Below, piece by piece: positions 1-8,735 of a DNA stretch of 19,225 nt (position 1 is its first letter; the number at the start of each line of letters is the position of its first letter). This DNA is from Roseateles sp. GTDB taxonomy: Bacteria > Pseudomonadota > Gammaproteobacteria > Burkholderiales > Burkholderiaceae. A program made the position numbers and the translations under genes. The notes beneath the pieces were generated by a model, which saw nothing but the letters and a program-made list of their open reading frames with translations, did no database searches and was not told where the DNA came from. Location: assembly GCA_019232985.1 (NCBI GenBank), contig JAFAMW010000009.1:1-19225 (forward strand), in the 5' to 3' direction.

Positions 1-1
1 C

Positions 2-1183
2 GTGCTCGGCACGGCGGCGGCCAACCTCGCCGTGACGCTCGGCGCGTTCGGCGGCATCTATATCGGCGGACGCATCGCGCCGATGCTCGGCGAGTTCCTC
101 GACCGCTCGGCGTTCCGCGCGCGCTTCGAGGACCGCGGCCGCTTCCACCAGTACGTCGCGTCGATCCCGACCTACGTGATCACGAACGAGCACGCGACCT
201 TCATGGGCGTGTCGACGATCCTCGACTCGCAGCTGCGCACCCTGCAGCCCGACCCGGGCGCGTCCATCCTCGGCCAGATCCGGCGCGCGCGCGAGCAGCT
301 GTCGCCGGCCGAGCTGCGCGTCGCCGAGCATGTGCTGGCGCGGCCGCGCGACGTGCTCGGCGAGCCGATCGCCGAGATCGCCCGCGCCGCCCAGGTCAGC
401 CAGCCGACCGTGATCCGCTTCTGCCGCTCGCTCGGCTGCGAGGGCCTGTCGGACTTCAAGCTGCGCCTCGCGTCGGGCCTGACCGGCACGGTGCCCGTCA
501 CGCATACCCAGGTGCGGCTCGACGATTCGACGATCGAGCTCGGCGCCAAGGTGCTCGGCAACACCGCGTCGGCGATCCTCGACCTGCGCGGCGCGCTGAA
601 CCGCGAGATGACCGAGCGCGCGATCGACATGCTGATCAAGGCCGGTCGCATCGAGTTCTTCGCGCTCGGCCATTACAGCGTCGTCGCGAACGACGCGCAG
701 TACAAGTTCCTGCGCTTCGGCATCTCGTGCGGCGCGCAGACCGACCCGCGCCTGCAGCTGCTCGCCGCGCGCGTGCTCAAGCCCGGCGACGTCGCCGTGC
801 TGATCAGCTCGAGCGGCCGCCTGAGCGAGCTGCTCGAGGTCGCCGAGACCGCGCGCGCGCGCGGCGCCCAGGTCATCGCGATCACGGCGAGCCAGAGCCC
901 GCTCGCGCGCAAGGCCGACGCCGCGCTGATCATCGACCATGTCGAGGACGTGACGACGCACCTGCCGATGGTCAGTCGCATCCTCCACCTGCTCGTGATC
1001 GACATCCTCGCCGTCGGCGTGGCGATGCGCAGCGAACCGGCCGACCTGCCCGCCCTCGACGAGCCCGAGCTCGAGGCCGGCGAGCCGCTCGAGGCGCCCG
1101 CCGCGAAGCGCGGCGCCGCGCGCGCCGCGCCCGGCATCAGCCTCGCGACGCCGCTCGCGCGCCTGACTTCGCACAGCCGTTGA
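2..1183 (+). CDS. glk: Bifunctional glucokinase / RpiR-family transcriptional regulator (5' end missing)
   Basis: The frame is open to the left edge, so this is the C-terminal part of a longer protein and the apparent GTG at base 2 is not a real start. Visible residues 1-79 match the end of bacterial glucokinase (motifs LGAFGGIYIGGRIAP, FEDRGRFHQYV). Glucokinase phosphorylates glucose with ATP in the cytoplasm. Residues about 88-165 form an RpiR/MurR N-terminal helix-turn-helix (IARAAQVSQPTVIRFCRSLG, then SDFKLRL). Residues about 205-335 are a SIS phosphosugar-binding domain (ISSSGRLSELLEVAETA). The last 50 or so residues are a low-complexity tail. The same fusion is known in Burkholderia as a bifunctional glk protein, so I read it as natural, not a frameshift. 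The inference is that the regulator senses a sugar phosphate and controls glucose genes lying to the left. Confidence 0.9.
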   Translation: MLGTAAANLAVTLGAFGGIYIGGRIAPMLGEFLDRSAFRARFEDRGRFHQYVASIPTYVITNEHATFMGVSTILDSQLRTLQPDPGASILGQIRRAREQLSPAELRVAEHVLARPRDVLGEPIAEIARAAQVSQPTVIRFCRSLGCEGLSDFKLRLASGLTGTVPVTHTQVRLDDSTIELGAKVLGNTASAILDLRGALNREMTERAIDMLIKAGRIEFFALGHYSVVANDAQYKFLRFGISCGAQTDPRLQLLAARVLKPGDVAVLISSSGRLSELLEVAETARARGAQVIAITASQSPLARKADAALIIDHVEDVTTHLPMVSRILHLLVIDILAVGVAMRSEPADLPALDEPELEAGEPLEAPAAKRGAARAAPGISLATPLARLTSHSR

Positions 1184-1226
1184 ATCACGTCTTCACCAGC
1201 CTCTTCCCACGCGAAAGGACCGCACG

Positions 1227-1790
1227 ATGACGACGCTCGCACCGCTTCCCACCCCGGCCGGCACGCTCACGCGCGACGCAGGCCTGCTGGCGCTCGCCGC
1301 GGCCGCGCACCGCGCCCACGCGGCGGCCGCGCCGCTCGCCGTGCTGACGCTGGACCTCGACCATTTCAAGGCCTGGAGCGACGGCGTCGACGCGGCGACG
1401 GCGGCCGACGCGATCGCCAAGGTCGGCGCGCTGCTCGCGGCCGAGACCGATGCGAGCGCGAGCCACCTCGGCGGCGACGAGTTCATGCAGATCATGCCGG
1501 GCCGCGACCTCGAGCAGGCGCTCGAGACGGCCGAACGCCTGCGCGAATCGATCGCGGCCGCGCTCGCAGCCTACGAGGCGCTGCCGCCGCTGACGGCGAC
1601 GCTCGGCGTCGCGGCGAGCCCGTCGGACTCGGCCTGGACCGGCGACGCGCTGCTGTCGCTCGCCGACGCGCGCATGACCTTCGCAAAGAAGCGCCTCGCG
1701 CCGCACCACAACCTCGCGTTCGCGGGCGCCCTGCCCTCGGACTGGTACACGCGGCTCGACATCGACCCCAACAAGTGGCCGACCGTCTAG
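1227..1790 (+). CDS. Stand-alone GGDEF-domain protein (putative diguanylate cyclase, degenerate substrate site)
   Basis: A 187-residue protein consisting of little more than one GGDEF domain, with no sensor, transmembrane segment or signal peptide. Metal-binding residues are present in DLDHF (Asp43, Asp45) and the signature LGGDEF lies at 81-86. In the substrate pocket the usual FKxxND is FKAWSD, so the guanine-contacting Asn is Ser51. The usual GHxxGD is DAATAD, keeping only Asp61. The RxxD inhibitory site upstream of GGDEF is absent, and His80 replaces the common Arg. An AAAGGA ribosome-binding site precedes the ATG by 7 bases. The gene follows the glk fusion by 43 bp and may be co-transcribed. 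Family membership is clear. Whether it makes c-di-GMP is uncertain. Confidence 0.8.
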   Translation: MTTLAPLPTPAGTLTRDAGLLALAAAAHRAHAAAAPLAVLTLDLDHFKAWSDGVDAATAADAIAKVGALLAAETDASASHLGGDEFMQIMPGRDLEQALETAERLRESIAAALAAYEALPPLTATLGVAASPSDSAWTGDALLSLADARMTFAKKRLAPHHNLAFAGALPSDWYTRLDIDPNKWPTV

Positions 1791-1804
1791 GGCTGGCGCC
1801 CTAG
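1787..1804. terminator. Stem-loop overlapping the stop codon of the GGDEF gene
   Basis: A perfect 7-bp inverted repeat CTAGGGC/GCCCTAG with a 4-base loop includes the TAG stop of the upstream gene. No T-run follows, so it may stabilise the transcript end or act as a weak terminator between two convergent genes. Confidence 0.35.
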
Positions 1805-1817
1805 CCCGTCGGCCATT

Positions 1818-1850
1818 GGCAGAAATGGAACGAGCGCCCCACGGCGCTCG
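1818..1850 (-). terminator. Probable intrinsic terminator of the minus-strand catabolic operon
   Basis: A perfect 8-bp stem CGAGCGCC/GGCGCTCG (1831-1838 and 1843-1850) has a 4-base loop. On the minus strand it is followed by the T-rich tract TTCCATTTCT. It lies about 20 bp past the gcdH stop codon, in the short gap between convergent genes, where a terminator is expected. The T-tract is interrupted, so efficiency is uncertain. Confidence 0.55.
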
Positions 1851-1868
1851 GGGGGCGTTGATCGAGGC

Positions 1869-3044
1869 TTAGAACGCGGCAATGCCCGTCTGCGCGCGGC
1901 CGAGGATCAGCGCGTGGATGTCGTGCGTGCCCTCGTAGGTGTTGACGACCTCGAGGTTCACGAGGTGGCGCGCGACGCCGAACTCGTCGGAGATGCCGTT
2001 GCCGCCCATCATGTCGCGCGCCATGCGCGCGATGTCGAGCGATTTGCCGCAGCTGTTGCGCTTCATGATCGAGGTGATCTCGACGGCGGCCGTGCCCTCG
2101 TCCTTCATGCGGCCCAGGCGCAGGCAGCCCTGCAGGCCCAGCGTGATCTCGGTCTGCATGTCGGCGAGCTTCTTCTGGATCAGCTGGTTGGCCGCGAGCG
2201 GCCGGCCGAACTGCTTGCGGTCGAGCGTGTACTGGCGCGCGCGGTGCCAGCAGTCCTCGGCCGCGCCCAGGGCACCCCAGGCGATGCCGTAGCGCGCGCT
2301 GTTCAGGCAGGTGAACGGGCCCTTGAGGCCGCGCACCTCGGGGAAGGCGTTCTCCTCGGGGCAGAAGACCTCGTCCATGACGATCTCGCCGGTGATCGAC
2401 GCGCGCAGGCCGACCTTGCCGTGGATCGCCGGCGCCGTCAGGCCCTTCCAGCCCTTTTCGAGCACGAAGCCGCGTATTTGCCCAGGCCCGTTGCCGCCGT
2501 CCTCCTTGGCCCAGACGACGAACACGTCGGCGATCGGGCTGTTCGTGATCCACATCTTCGCGCCCGACAGCAGGTAGCCGCCGTCGACCTTCTTCGCGCG
2601 CGTGATCATCGAGCCCGGGTCCGAGCCGTGGTTGGGCTCGGTCAGGCCGAAGCAGCCGATCCACTCGCCCGAGGCCAGCTTGGGCAGGTATTTGCGCTTG
2701 GTCGCCTCGTTCGCGAACTCGTTGATCGGCACCATCACGAGCGAGCTCTGCACGCTCATCATCGAGCGGTAGCCCGAGTCGACGCGCTCGACCTCGCGCG
2801 CGACCAGGCCGTAGCACACGTAGTTGAGGCCGGCGCCGCCGTAGGCCTCGGGGATGGTCGCGCCGAGCAGGCCGAGCTCGCCCATCTCGCGGAAGATCGC
2901 CGGGTCGGTCTGCTCCTTGCGGAAGGCCTCGAGCACGCGCGGCGCGAGCCGCTCCTGGCAGTAGGCGTGGGCCGCGTCGCGCACCGCGCGTTCGTCTTCG
3001 GTCAGCTGCTGGTCGAGCCGCAGCGGGTCATCCCATTGAAACAT
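1869..3044 (-). CDS. gcdH: Glutaryl-CoA dehydrogenase
   Basis: A 391-residue FAD flavoprotein of the acyl-CoA dehydrogenase family, normal length. It oxidatively decarboxylates glutaryl-CoA to crotonyl-CoA and CO2. Hallmarks of the true GCDH subfamily are [19 protein letters not shown] (84-104, with Arg93 and Ser94 contacting the substrate carboxylate), [36 protein letters not shown], and [17 protein letters not shown] with catalytic Glu371. It is the last gene of the nine-gene operon, 15 bp after the RidA-like gene, with its own GGAG ribosome-binding site 9 bases before the ATG. It could serve lysine or tryptophan catabolism elsewhere. Its place here suggests that anthraniloyl-CoA breakdown passes through glutaryl-CoA, which is inference. 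Confidence 0.95.
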   Translation of the reverse strand: MFQWDDPLRLDQQLTEDERAVRDAAHAYCQERLAPRVLEAFRKEQTDPAIFREMGELGLLGATIPEAYGGAGLNYVCYGLVAREVERVDSGYRSMMSVQSSLVMVPINEFANEATKRKYLPKLASGEWIGCFGLTEPNHGSDPGSMITRAKKVDGGYLLSGAKMWITNSPIADVFVVWAKEDGGNGPGQIRGFVLEKGWKGLTAPAIHGKVGLRASITGEIVMDEVFCPEENAFPEVRGLKGPFTCLNSARYGIAWGALGAAEDCWHRARQYTLDRKQFGRPLAANQLIQKKLADMQTEITLGLQGCLRLGRMKDEGTAAVEITSIMKRNSCGKSLDIARMARDMMGGNGISDEFGVARHLVNLEVVNTYEGTHDIHALILGRAQTGIAAF

Positions 3045-3059
3045 TCGCTTGTCTCCAAC

Positions 3060-3473
3060 TTACGGCACCACGGCCGTTACCTCGATCTCAACCAGGGCCC
3101 GGTCCTCGACCAGGGCAGCCACCTGGACCGCCGTCATGGCAATCCCGAATTCTCGGCCCAGGACCTCGCGGTAGGCCATGCCGATTTCTTTGGCCCTCAT
3201 CACATATTCGCGTTTGTCGAGCAGATACCAGGTCATGCGCACGATGTGCTCGGGCGTCGCGCCGGCCTCGGCGAGCACCGCGCGCACGTTCTCGAGCGCC
3301 TGGTGGACCTGGGCGACGAGGTCGTCGCTGTCGAAGCGGCAATCGGCGTTCCAGCCGATCTGGCCCGCGACGAAGACCTGGCGGCCGCTGCCCGTGGACA
3401 CCGCGGCGACGCCGTTCGCGTAGCCGCGCGGCGCGGCCCAGCCCGGCGGTTGAAGGATTTGCTTGTGGCTCAT
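3060..3473 (-). CDS. RidA/YjgF/YER057c/UK114-family protein lacking the catalytic Arg
   Basis: A 137-residue protein of the trimeric Rid family (VFVAGQIGWN, VHQALENVRAVLAEAGATPEHIVRMTWYL, VEIEVTAVV). Classical RidA hydrolyses reactive enamines and imines to ketones plus ammonia using an Arg in a PARS-type motif (Arg105 in E. coli RidA). Aligned by eye, that site reads IAMT here, placing Met113 at the Arg position, while the later Glu (Glu131) is kept. That points to one of the Rid subfamilies without Arg, so 2-imino acid deaminase activity should not be assumed. The ATG is chosen because ATGA overlaps the stop of the thioesterase gene. YjgF-like genes recur in anthraniloyl-CoA clusters. A role on the amino-cyclohexene intermediate is plausible but unproven. 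Confidence 0.88.
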   Translation of the reverse strand: MSHKQILQPPGWAAPRGYANGVAAVSTGSGRQVFVAGQIGWNADCRFDSDDLVAQVHQALENVRAVLAEAGATPEHIVRMTWYLLDKREYVMRAKEIGMAYREVLGREFGIAMTAVQVAALVEDRALVEIEVTAVVP

Positions 3474-3898
3474 GGCGTCATAAAGCTTTCCAAGGCGGCG
3501 CGCAGGTCGGCCGGCAGGGGTTCGGGGCGGTGGGTCGCGAGCGAGGTGCACACGAGCACCTGCTCGAAGCGCGCGCGTTCGCTGCCGTCGGCGCCGAGAT
3601 AGCGTACATCGAGGGTCAGCGAGGTCCGCCCGAGCCGCTTGACCGCGAGGCGCTGCACGAGCGTCTCGCCGCAGCGGCTGACCGCGAGGAACTCGCTCGC
3701 GATCGCGCGCGACGGCAGGCCGAGGCGGCGCTCGGTGATGAAGGCGGCGAAATCGATGCCCAGGCCCTGCCCGAACCAGTCCTCGAGCAAGGCGTTGAGC
3801 ATCTCGAAGTAGCGCGGGTAGAACACGATGCCCGCCGGGTCGCAATCGCCGAAGCGCACGAGCCGGCGGCGCTCGAAGGTCCTGTATGCGGTCGTCAT
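3470..3898 (-). CDS. Acyl-CoA thioesterase, 4-hydroxybenzoyl-CoA thioesterase (hot-dog) family
   Basis: A 142-residue hot-dog fold protein of normal length. The motif FGDCDPAGIVFYPRYFEM (16-33) is the active-site signature of the Pseudomonas-type 4-hydroxybenzoyl-CoA thioesterase, with Asp20 at the position of its catalytic Asp. It should hydrolyse an aromatic or alicyclic CoA thioester to free acid and CoA in the cytoplasm. Within an anthraniloyl-CoA operon it probably releases CoA from dead-end thioesters or accumulated aryl-CoA, not as an obligatory step (inference). Its start overlaps the ligase stop (ATGA) and its stop overlaps the RidA-like start (ATGA), so its translation is probably coupled to both neighbours. 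Confidence 0.9.
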   Translation of the reverse strand: MTTAYRTFERRRLVRFGDCDPAGIVFYPRYFEMLNALLEDWFGQGLGIDFAAFITERRLGLPSRAIASEFLAVSRCGETLVQRLAVKRLGRTSLTLDVRYLGADGSERARFEQVLVCTSLATHRPEPLPADLRAALESFMTP

Positions 3899-5505
3899 GC
3901 GCGCAGCCGGAAACGTTGCAGCTTGCCGGTCTCGGTGCGCGGCAGGCTCGCGCGGAACTCGATCGCGCGCGGGTATTTGTAGGGTGCGACCGTGCGCTTG
4001 ACGAAGTCCTGCAGCTCGGCGGCGAGCGCCTCGCCGCCCGCGAAGCCCTCGCGCAGCACGACGAAGGCCTTGACGATCTGGCCGCGCTCGGCGTCGGGCA
4101 CGCCGATCACCGCGCATTCGGCGACGCCCGGGTGGGCGAGCAGCGCGGTCTCGACCTCGGGGCCCGCGATGTTGTAGCCGCCCGAGATGATCATGTCGTC
4201 GGTACGCGCCGCGTAGATGAAATAGCCGTCGGCGTCGACGCGGTAGGCGTCGCCGGTCAGGTTCCAGCCGTTCACGACGTATTGCGCCTGGCGCGCGTCG
4301 TTCAGGTAGCGACAGCCGGTCGGGCCCTTGACCGCGAGGCGGCCGACCTCGCCGGGCGGCAGGACGCGGCCGTCGTCGCCCAGCACGCAGGCGCGGTAGC
4401 CCGGCACGGGCCGGCCGGTCGCGCCGGGCCGGGCCGTCGCCTCGTCGTGGCTGATGAAGATATGCAGCATCTCGGTCGCGCCGATGCCGTCGATCAGCTC
4501 GAGGCCGCTCGCGCGCTTCCAGAGCGCGCGCGTCGCGGCCGGCAGCGCCTCGCCCGCGCTCACGCATTTGCGCAGGCCGGGCACCGGCTGGTCGGCGAGC
4601 AGCGGCGCCATCGCGCGGTAGGAGGTCGGCGCCGTGAACAGCACGGTCGCGCGGTGCCGCGCGATCGCGGGCAGCAGGACCTCGGGTGCGGTCTTTTCGA
4701 GCAGCACGGTGCTCGCGCCGACGCTCATGGGGAACAACAGCAGGCCGCCGAGGCCGAAGGTGAACGCGAGCGGCGGGCTGCCGATGAACACGTCGTCGCG
4801 CGTCGGCTTCAGGCAATGGACCGGCCAGCAACGGCAGATCGCGAGCAGGTCGCGGTGGTTGTGCAGCGTGCCCTTGGGCTGGCCCGTCGTCCCCGAGGTG
4901 AAGGCGATCAGGGCGCAGTCCTCGGCGGCGGTGTCGAGCGTCGCGAAGTCGGCGGGCTTCGCGGCCGCGCGCGCCTCGAGCCGGTCGGCAGCGTCGCCGC
5001 CCCAGCAGCAGACCTCGCGCAAGGTCGGGCCTTGCGCGCGAGCCAATTCGAGCTCGTCGACCAGCCGCGCGTCGCACAGCGCGTGGCTGATCTCGGCCTT
5101 CGCGACGATCTGGCCGAGTTCTTTTGCGCGCAGCAGCGGCATCGTCGCGACGCAGATGCCGCCGGCCTTGATCACGGCGAACCAGCAGGCCGCGAGCATC
5201 GCATTGTTCGGAGCGCGCAAGAGCACGCGGTTGCCGGGCACGAGGCCCAGGTCCTCGACCAGCACCCGTGCGATGCGGTTTGCCTCGGCCTGCAGGCGCG
5301 CGTAGCTCCAGGTCTCGGTCTCGCCGTGGATGCAGGGCCGATCACCGTCGCCGGCTGCGACGCGCGCGTCGAGCAGCGCGGCCGCGGCGTTCAGGCGCGC
5401 GGGGAACTGCAGCTCGGGCAGCTCGAAGATCAGCTCGGGCCATTGCTCGCGCGGCGGCAGGCCGGCTTGCGCGAAGCGGTCGACATGGGCGGTGGGCGTC
5501 GTCAT
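3895..5505 (-). CDS. abmG: 2-aminobenzoate-CoA ligase (benzoate-CoA ligase family)
   Basis: A 536-residue adenylate-forming enzyme, normal for aryl-CoA ligases. It activates an aromatic acid with ATP and CoA. Motifs in order: phosphate-binding [10 protein letters not shown] (203-212), GATEMLHIF (342-350) typical of the benzoate/aminobenzoate branch, TGDAY (417-421), the hinge region [14 protein letters not shown] (433-446), and the C-terminal catalytic lysine in TETGKLQRF (Lys528). Anthranilate specificity is inferred from context: the operon's first gene encodes an aminobenzoyl-CoA-type monooxygenase/reductase, and the nearby kyn operon produces anthranilate. Benzoate or salicylate are alternatives. 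The symbol follows the Azoarcus evansii naming as I recall it. ATGA overlaps join it to both flanking genes. Confidence 0.88.
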   Translation of the reverse strand: MTTPTAHVDRFAQAGLPPREQWPELIFELPELQFPARLNAAAALLDARVAAGDGDRPCIHGETETWSYARLQAEANRIARVLVEDLGLVPGNRVLLRAPNNAMLAACWFAVIKAGGICVATMPLLRAKELGQIVAKAEISHALCDARLVDELELARAQGPTLREVCCWGGDAADRLEARAAAKPADFATLDTAAEDCALIAFTSGTTGQPKGTLHNHRDLLAICRCWPVHCLKPTRDDVFIGSPPLAFTFGLGGLLLFPMSVGASTVLLEKTAPEVLLPAIARHRATVLFTAPTSYRAMAPLLADQPVPGLRKCVSAGEALPAATRALWKRASGLELIDGIGATEMLHIFISHDEATARPGATGRPVPGYRACVLGDDGRVLPPGEVGRLAVKGPTGCRYLNDARQAQYVVNGWNLTGDAYRVDADGYFIYAARTDDMIISGGYNIAGPEVETALLAHPGVAECAVIGVPDAERGQIVKAFVVLREGFAGGEALAAELQDFVKRTVAPYKYPRAIEFRASLPRTETGKLQRFRLRA

Positions 5506-6641
5506 TTGAGCAGCTCCCGGCCGATGATCAGCTGCTGCACCTCGCTCGCGCCCTCGTAGATGCGCAGCGCGCGGACCTCGCGGTACAGCGATTCGACGAT
5601 CTCGCCGCGCCGCACGCCGCGGCCGCCGAACATCTGCACGGCCGCGTCGACGACGCGCTGCGCGCCCTCGGTCGCGACGAGCTTGGCCATCGCGGCCTCC
5701 TTCGTGACGCTGCGCCCCTGGTCGCGCGCCCAGGCCGCGCGGTAGACCAGCAGCGCGGCGCTGTCGACCTCGCAGGCCATGTCGGCGAGCTTGGCCTGGG
5801 CGAGCGGCAGGTTCGCGAGCGTCGCGCCGAACATCGCGCGCGACTTCGCGTGGGCGAGCGCCTCGGCCTGGGCGCGCCGCGCAAAGCCGAGCGCGGCCGC
5901 CGCGACCGAGGTGCGGAACACGTCGAGCGTGCGCATCGCGAGCTTGAAGCCCTCGCCCGCGGCGCCGAGCCGCTGCGCGGCCGGCACGCGGCAGTCCGTG
6001 AAGCGCAGGCGCGCGAGCGGGTGCGGCGCGATCACGTCGATGCGTTCGGCGATCTCGAAGCCCGGCGTGCCCGCGTCGACAAGAAAGGCGCTGAGGCCGC
6101 GCGCACCCGGCGCCTCGCCGGTGCGCGCGAACACCACATAGAAGTCGGCGATGCCGCCGTTCGAGATCCAGGTCTTCGCGCCGTTCAGCACGTAGTCGTC
6201 ACCGTCGGCGACGGCCGCGCAGCGCATCGCCGCGACGTCGGAGCCGGCCTCGGGCTCGGACAGCGCGAACGCGGCGAGCCAGTCGCCGGCAGCAACCCGC
6301 GGCAGGTAGCGCTCGCGCTGCGCGGCCGTGCCGGCGAGCGAGATCGCGCCCGAGCCGAGGCCCTGCATCGCGAACGCGAAGTCGGCGAGGCCGTCGAAGC
6401 GCGCGAGCGTCTCGCGCAAGATGCAGATCGCGCGCGTGTCGATGCCCGCGCCCTGGTCGACCGCGTGGCGCAGCCAGCCGCCCGCGCCGAGTTCGCGCAC
6501 GAGCGCGCGGCAGCTCGCGTCGACGTCGGCGTGGTCGACGTGGGCCAGGTGGGCCTCGCACCAGCCCTCGAGGCCGGCCGAGAGCGTGCGGTGGCGGTCC
6601 TCGAAGAAGGGCCAGCCCAGGTGTTCGTGCTGTGCTGCCAT
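5502..6641 (-). CDS. Acyl-CoA dehydrogenase (anthraniloyl-CoA operon)
   Basis: A 379-residue FAD-dependent acyl-CoA dehydrogenase with the usual three regions: an N-terminal helical part, [15 protein letters not shown] (125-139) and [10 protein letters not shown] (154-163) around the flavin, and a C-terminal helical part ending [17 protein letters not shown]. Catalytic base Glu363 is in IYEGAS. It would introduce a 2,3-double bond into an alicyclic or aliphatic CoA thioester during beta-oxidation-like degradation, passing electrons to electron-transferring flavoprotein. The N-terminal region is more divergent than in gcdH, so the exact substrate cannot be read. The ATG at 6641 shares one base with the crotonase stop (TGATG). 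The longer open frame upstream is only overlap with that gene. The stop overlaps the ligase start (ATGA). Confidence 0.92.
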   Translation of the reverse strand: MAAQHEHLGWPFFEDRHRTLSAGLEGWCEAHLAHVDHADVDASCRALVRELGAGGWLRHAVDQGAGIDTRAICILRETLARFDGLADFAFAMQGLGSGAISLAGTAAQRERYLPRVAAGDWLAAFALSEPEAGSDVAAMRCAAVADGDDYVLNGAKTWISNGGIADFYVVFARTGEAPGARGLSAFLVDAGTPGFEIAERIDVIAPHPLARLRFTDCRVPAAQRLGAAGEGFKLAMRTLDVFRTSVAAAALGFARRAQAEALAHAKSRAMFGATLANLPLAQAKLADMACEVDSAALLVYRAAWARDQGRSVTKEAAMAKLVATEGAQRVVDAAVQMFGGRGVRRGEIVESLYREVRALRIYEGASEVQQLIIGRELLK

Positions 6642-7483
6642 CAGTCCCCCTCGAACACCGGCTTCTGCTTCGCGACGAACGCGTGGTAGGCGCGGTGGAA
6701 GTCCTGCGTCATCATGCAGATCGCCTGGGCCTGGGCCTCGCTCTCGATCGCCTCGTCGACGCCCATCGCCCATTCCTGGTGGAGCATCTTCTTGGTCATC
6801 GCGTGCGCGAAGCCGGGGCCCGCGGCGATCTCGGCGGCCCAGGCGAGCGTCGCCTCGAGCAGCGCCTCGGGCGCCGCGAGGCGGTTCAAAAAGCCCCAGG
6901 CGAGCGCCTCGTCGCCGGGCAGGCTGCGGCCCGTGTAGAGCAGCTCGCTCGCACGGCCCTGGCCGACGATGCGCGGCAGCAGCGCGCAGGCGCCCATGTC
7001 GCAGCCGGCGAGGCCGACGCGCGTGAACAGGAACGCGGTCTTGCTGCGCGCGGTGCCGACGCGCAGGTCCGCGGCCATCGCCATGATCGCGCCGGCGCCC
7101 GCGCACACGCCGTCGATCGCCGCGAACACCGGCTGCGGGCACGCGCGCATCGCCTTGACGAGGTCGCCGGTCATGCGCGTGAACGCGAGCAGGTCGGGCA
7201 TGGCCATCTGAGTGAGCGGGCCGATGATCTCGTGGACGTCCCCGCCCGAGCAGAAGTTGTCGCCGGCGCCGTGGATCACGATCGCGCGGACCGCGTCGCC
7301 CGCGTAGGCGAGTTCGCGGAACAGGTCGCGCAGCTCGGCGTAGGCCTCGAAGGTCAGCGGGTTCTTGCGTTCGGGGCGGTTCAGCATGACCAAGCCGACG
7401 CGGCCGGCGAGGCGCCAGCCGAAATGGCGCGGCGCGTAGGCGTCGAGAGCGACGCGGTTGCCCGCGGCGAGGTGCGAGTTCAT
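6641..7483 (-). CDS. Enoyl-CoA hydratase/isomerase (crotonase) family protein
   Basis: A 280-residue crotonase-fold protein. Oxyanion-hole segments are visible at [10 protein letters not shown] (77-86) and [18 protein letters not shown] (125-142). The two glutamates that activate water in classical enoyl-CoA hydratase are not at their positions: the first site is Ile133, and the second region reads [13 protein letters not shown]. Asp162 lies where PaaG-like crotonases carry an acid. The reaction may therefore be isomerisation or hydrolytic ring cleavage, not simple hydration (inference). Start 7483 is chosen because ATGA overlaps the marR stop. The protein likely acts on the reduced anthraniloyl-CoA ring together with the adjacent dehydrogenase. 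Confidence 0.9.
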   Translation of the reverse strand: MNSHLAAGNRVALDAYAPRHFGWRLAGRVGLVMLNRPERKNPLTFEAYAELRDLFRELAYAGDAVRAIVIHGAGDNFCSGGDVHEIIGPLTQMAMPDLLAFTRMTGDLVKAMRACPQPVFAAIDGVCAGAGAIMAMAADLRVGTARSKTAFLFTRVGLAGCDMGACALLPRIVGQGRASELLYTGRSLPGDEALAWGFLNRLAAPEALLEATLAWAAEIAAGPGFAHAMTKKMLHQEWAMGVDEAIESEAQAQAICMMTQDFHRAYHAFVAKQKPVFEGD

Positions 7484-7956
7484 CGGGGCTTCTCCTGGTT
7501 CAGATGCGTCTTGAGCCGCGCGAGCAGCGCGTAGACCTGGTGCTTGTCCTCGGCGCTCCAGCCCGCGAGCAGCTCGACGACCCATTGCTCGTGGGTCGCA
7601 GCCATTTTGCGGAACGCGCGGCGGCCGGCCGGCGTCAGCTGCACGGTCGTCGAGCGGCGGTCGCTCGGATGCGCGTGGCGCGCGACGAGGCCCTCGGCCT
7701 CGAGCTGGTCGGTCACGCCGGTCACGTTGCCGCCGGTGACCATCAGGCGCTCGGACAGCTCGCGCATCGTCAGGCCGCCCTCGCTGCGCTCGAGCTGGGC
7801 GAGCAGGTCGAAGCGCGGCAGCGTCGTGCCGAACTCGCGGCGCAGGCGCTCGCGGATCCGGCCCTCGACGCGCGTCGTGCACGCGAGCAGGCGCAGCCAG
7901 AGCTTGAGCGCCTGGTGATCCTGATCCAGCACGCGCGACTCGATGTCGGCGCTCAT
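7480..7956 (-). CDS. MarR-family transcriptional regulator (probable operon repressor)
   Basis: A 158-residue winged helix-turn-helix protein of typical MarR length. The recognition region is [30 protein letters not shown] (62-91) and the wing is [10 protein letters not shown] (99-108), followed by LTPAGRRAF and a C-terminal dimerisation helix. Lying inside a catabolic operon whose promoter carries a dyad, it probably represses its own operon and responds to an aromatic acid or CoA thioester. Those effectors are inference from known MarR regulators of aromatic degradation. It overlaps the SDR stop and the crotonase start by ATGA on each side, so regulator and enzymes would be made together. 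Confidence 0.92.
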   Translation of the reverse strand: MSADIESRVLDQDHQALKLWLRLLACTTRVEGRIRERLRREFGTTLPRFDLLAQLERSEGGLTMRELSERLMVTGGNVTGVTDQLEAEGLVARHAHPSDRRSTTVQLTPAGRRAFRKMAATHEQWVVELLAGWSAEDKHQVYALLARLKTHLNQEKPR

Positions 7957-8735
7957 GCTGTCTCTCCACCGCAGACCGCGATCGCCTGGCCGTTGACGCC
8001 CGCGCTGTCGCGCCGGACGAGCCAGGCCACCGTCGCGGCGACCTCCTCGGGCGCGATCAAACGGCCCTGCGGGTTGCCCGCCGCGAGGCTCGCGCGCGCC
8101 TGCTCGGGCGTGCGGCCGGTCTTCGCCACGATGTTCGCGACGGCGTCGGCGACGATCTCGGTGTCGGTATAGCCGGGGCACACCGCGTTGACGGTGACGC
8201 CGCTCGTCGCGAGCTCCTGGGCGAGCGCGCGCGTGAGCCCGAGCACGCCATGCTTGGCTGCGCAGTAGGCCGCGACATAGGCGTAGCCCTTGAGCGCGGC
8301 CGTGCTCGCGACGTTGACGACGCGGCCGAAGCCGCGCTCGACCATGCCGGGCACGACGGCCTGGGTGCACAGGAAGGTGCCCGTCAGGTTCACGTCGAGC
8401 ATCGAGCGCCAGTGGTCGAGGTCCATGCGCTTGAACGCGCGGCTCTCGACCTGGCCCGCGTTGTTGACGAGCAGGTCGAGCGCGCCGACGCGCGCGAACG
8501 CGGCCGCGACGCTCGCCGCGTCGGCGATGTCGACGACCGCGGTGTCGACGCCCGCGCCGCCCGCGTGCCTGGCGATCGCGACCGCCTGCGCGCGCAGTCG
8601 CGCCTCGCGCCGCCCGAGCAGCACGACGCTCGCGCCGTCGGCCGCGAGCCGCGCGGCGACGGCCGCGCCGATGCCGCTGCCCGCGCCGGTCACGGCCGCG
8701 CGCAGGCCCTGCAGAGGTTTGTTGCCGGCGTTCAT
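7953..8735 (-). CDS. Short-chain dehydrogenase/reductase (3-hydroxyacyl-CoA dehydrogenase-like)
   Basis: A 260-residue classical SDR. The NAD(P)-binding motif TGAGSGIG is at 16-23 and NNAG at 91-94. Catalytic Ser144 is followed by YCAAK (Tyr157, Lys161). [14 protein letters not shown] (182-195) is the usual segment after the active site. LLGRREARL after the second beta strand has Arg residues and no clear acidic residue at the strand end, so NADP may be preferred (weak inference). The likely role is oxidation of a 3-hydroxyacyl-CoA or alicyclic alcohol in the ring-degradation sequence. The start is fixed by an ATGA overlap with the monooxygenase/reductase stop. Confidence 0.92.
   Translation of the reverse strand: MNAGNKPLQGLRAAVTGAGSGIGAAVAARLAADGASVVLLGRREARLRAQAVAIARHAGGAGVDTAVVDIADAASVAAAFARVGALDLLVNNAGQVESRAFKRMDLDHWRSMLDVNLTGTFLCTQAVVPGMVERGFGRVVNVASTAALKGYAYVAAYCAAKHGVLGLTRALAQELATSGVTVNAVCPGYTDTEIVADAVANIVAKTGRTPEQARASLAAGNPQGRLIAPEEVAATVAWLVRRDSAGVNGQAIAVCGGETA

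Noticed and set aside
1914..3602. Long plus-strand open frame opposite gcdH and the RidA-like gene
   Set aside because: Its translation is repetitive Arg/Ala/Val/Asp-rich with no family resemblance. It is the antisense shadow of well-identified minus-strand genes in high-GC DNA.
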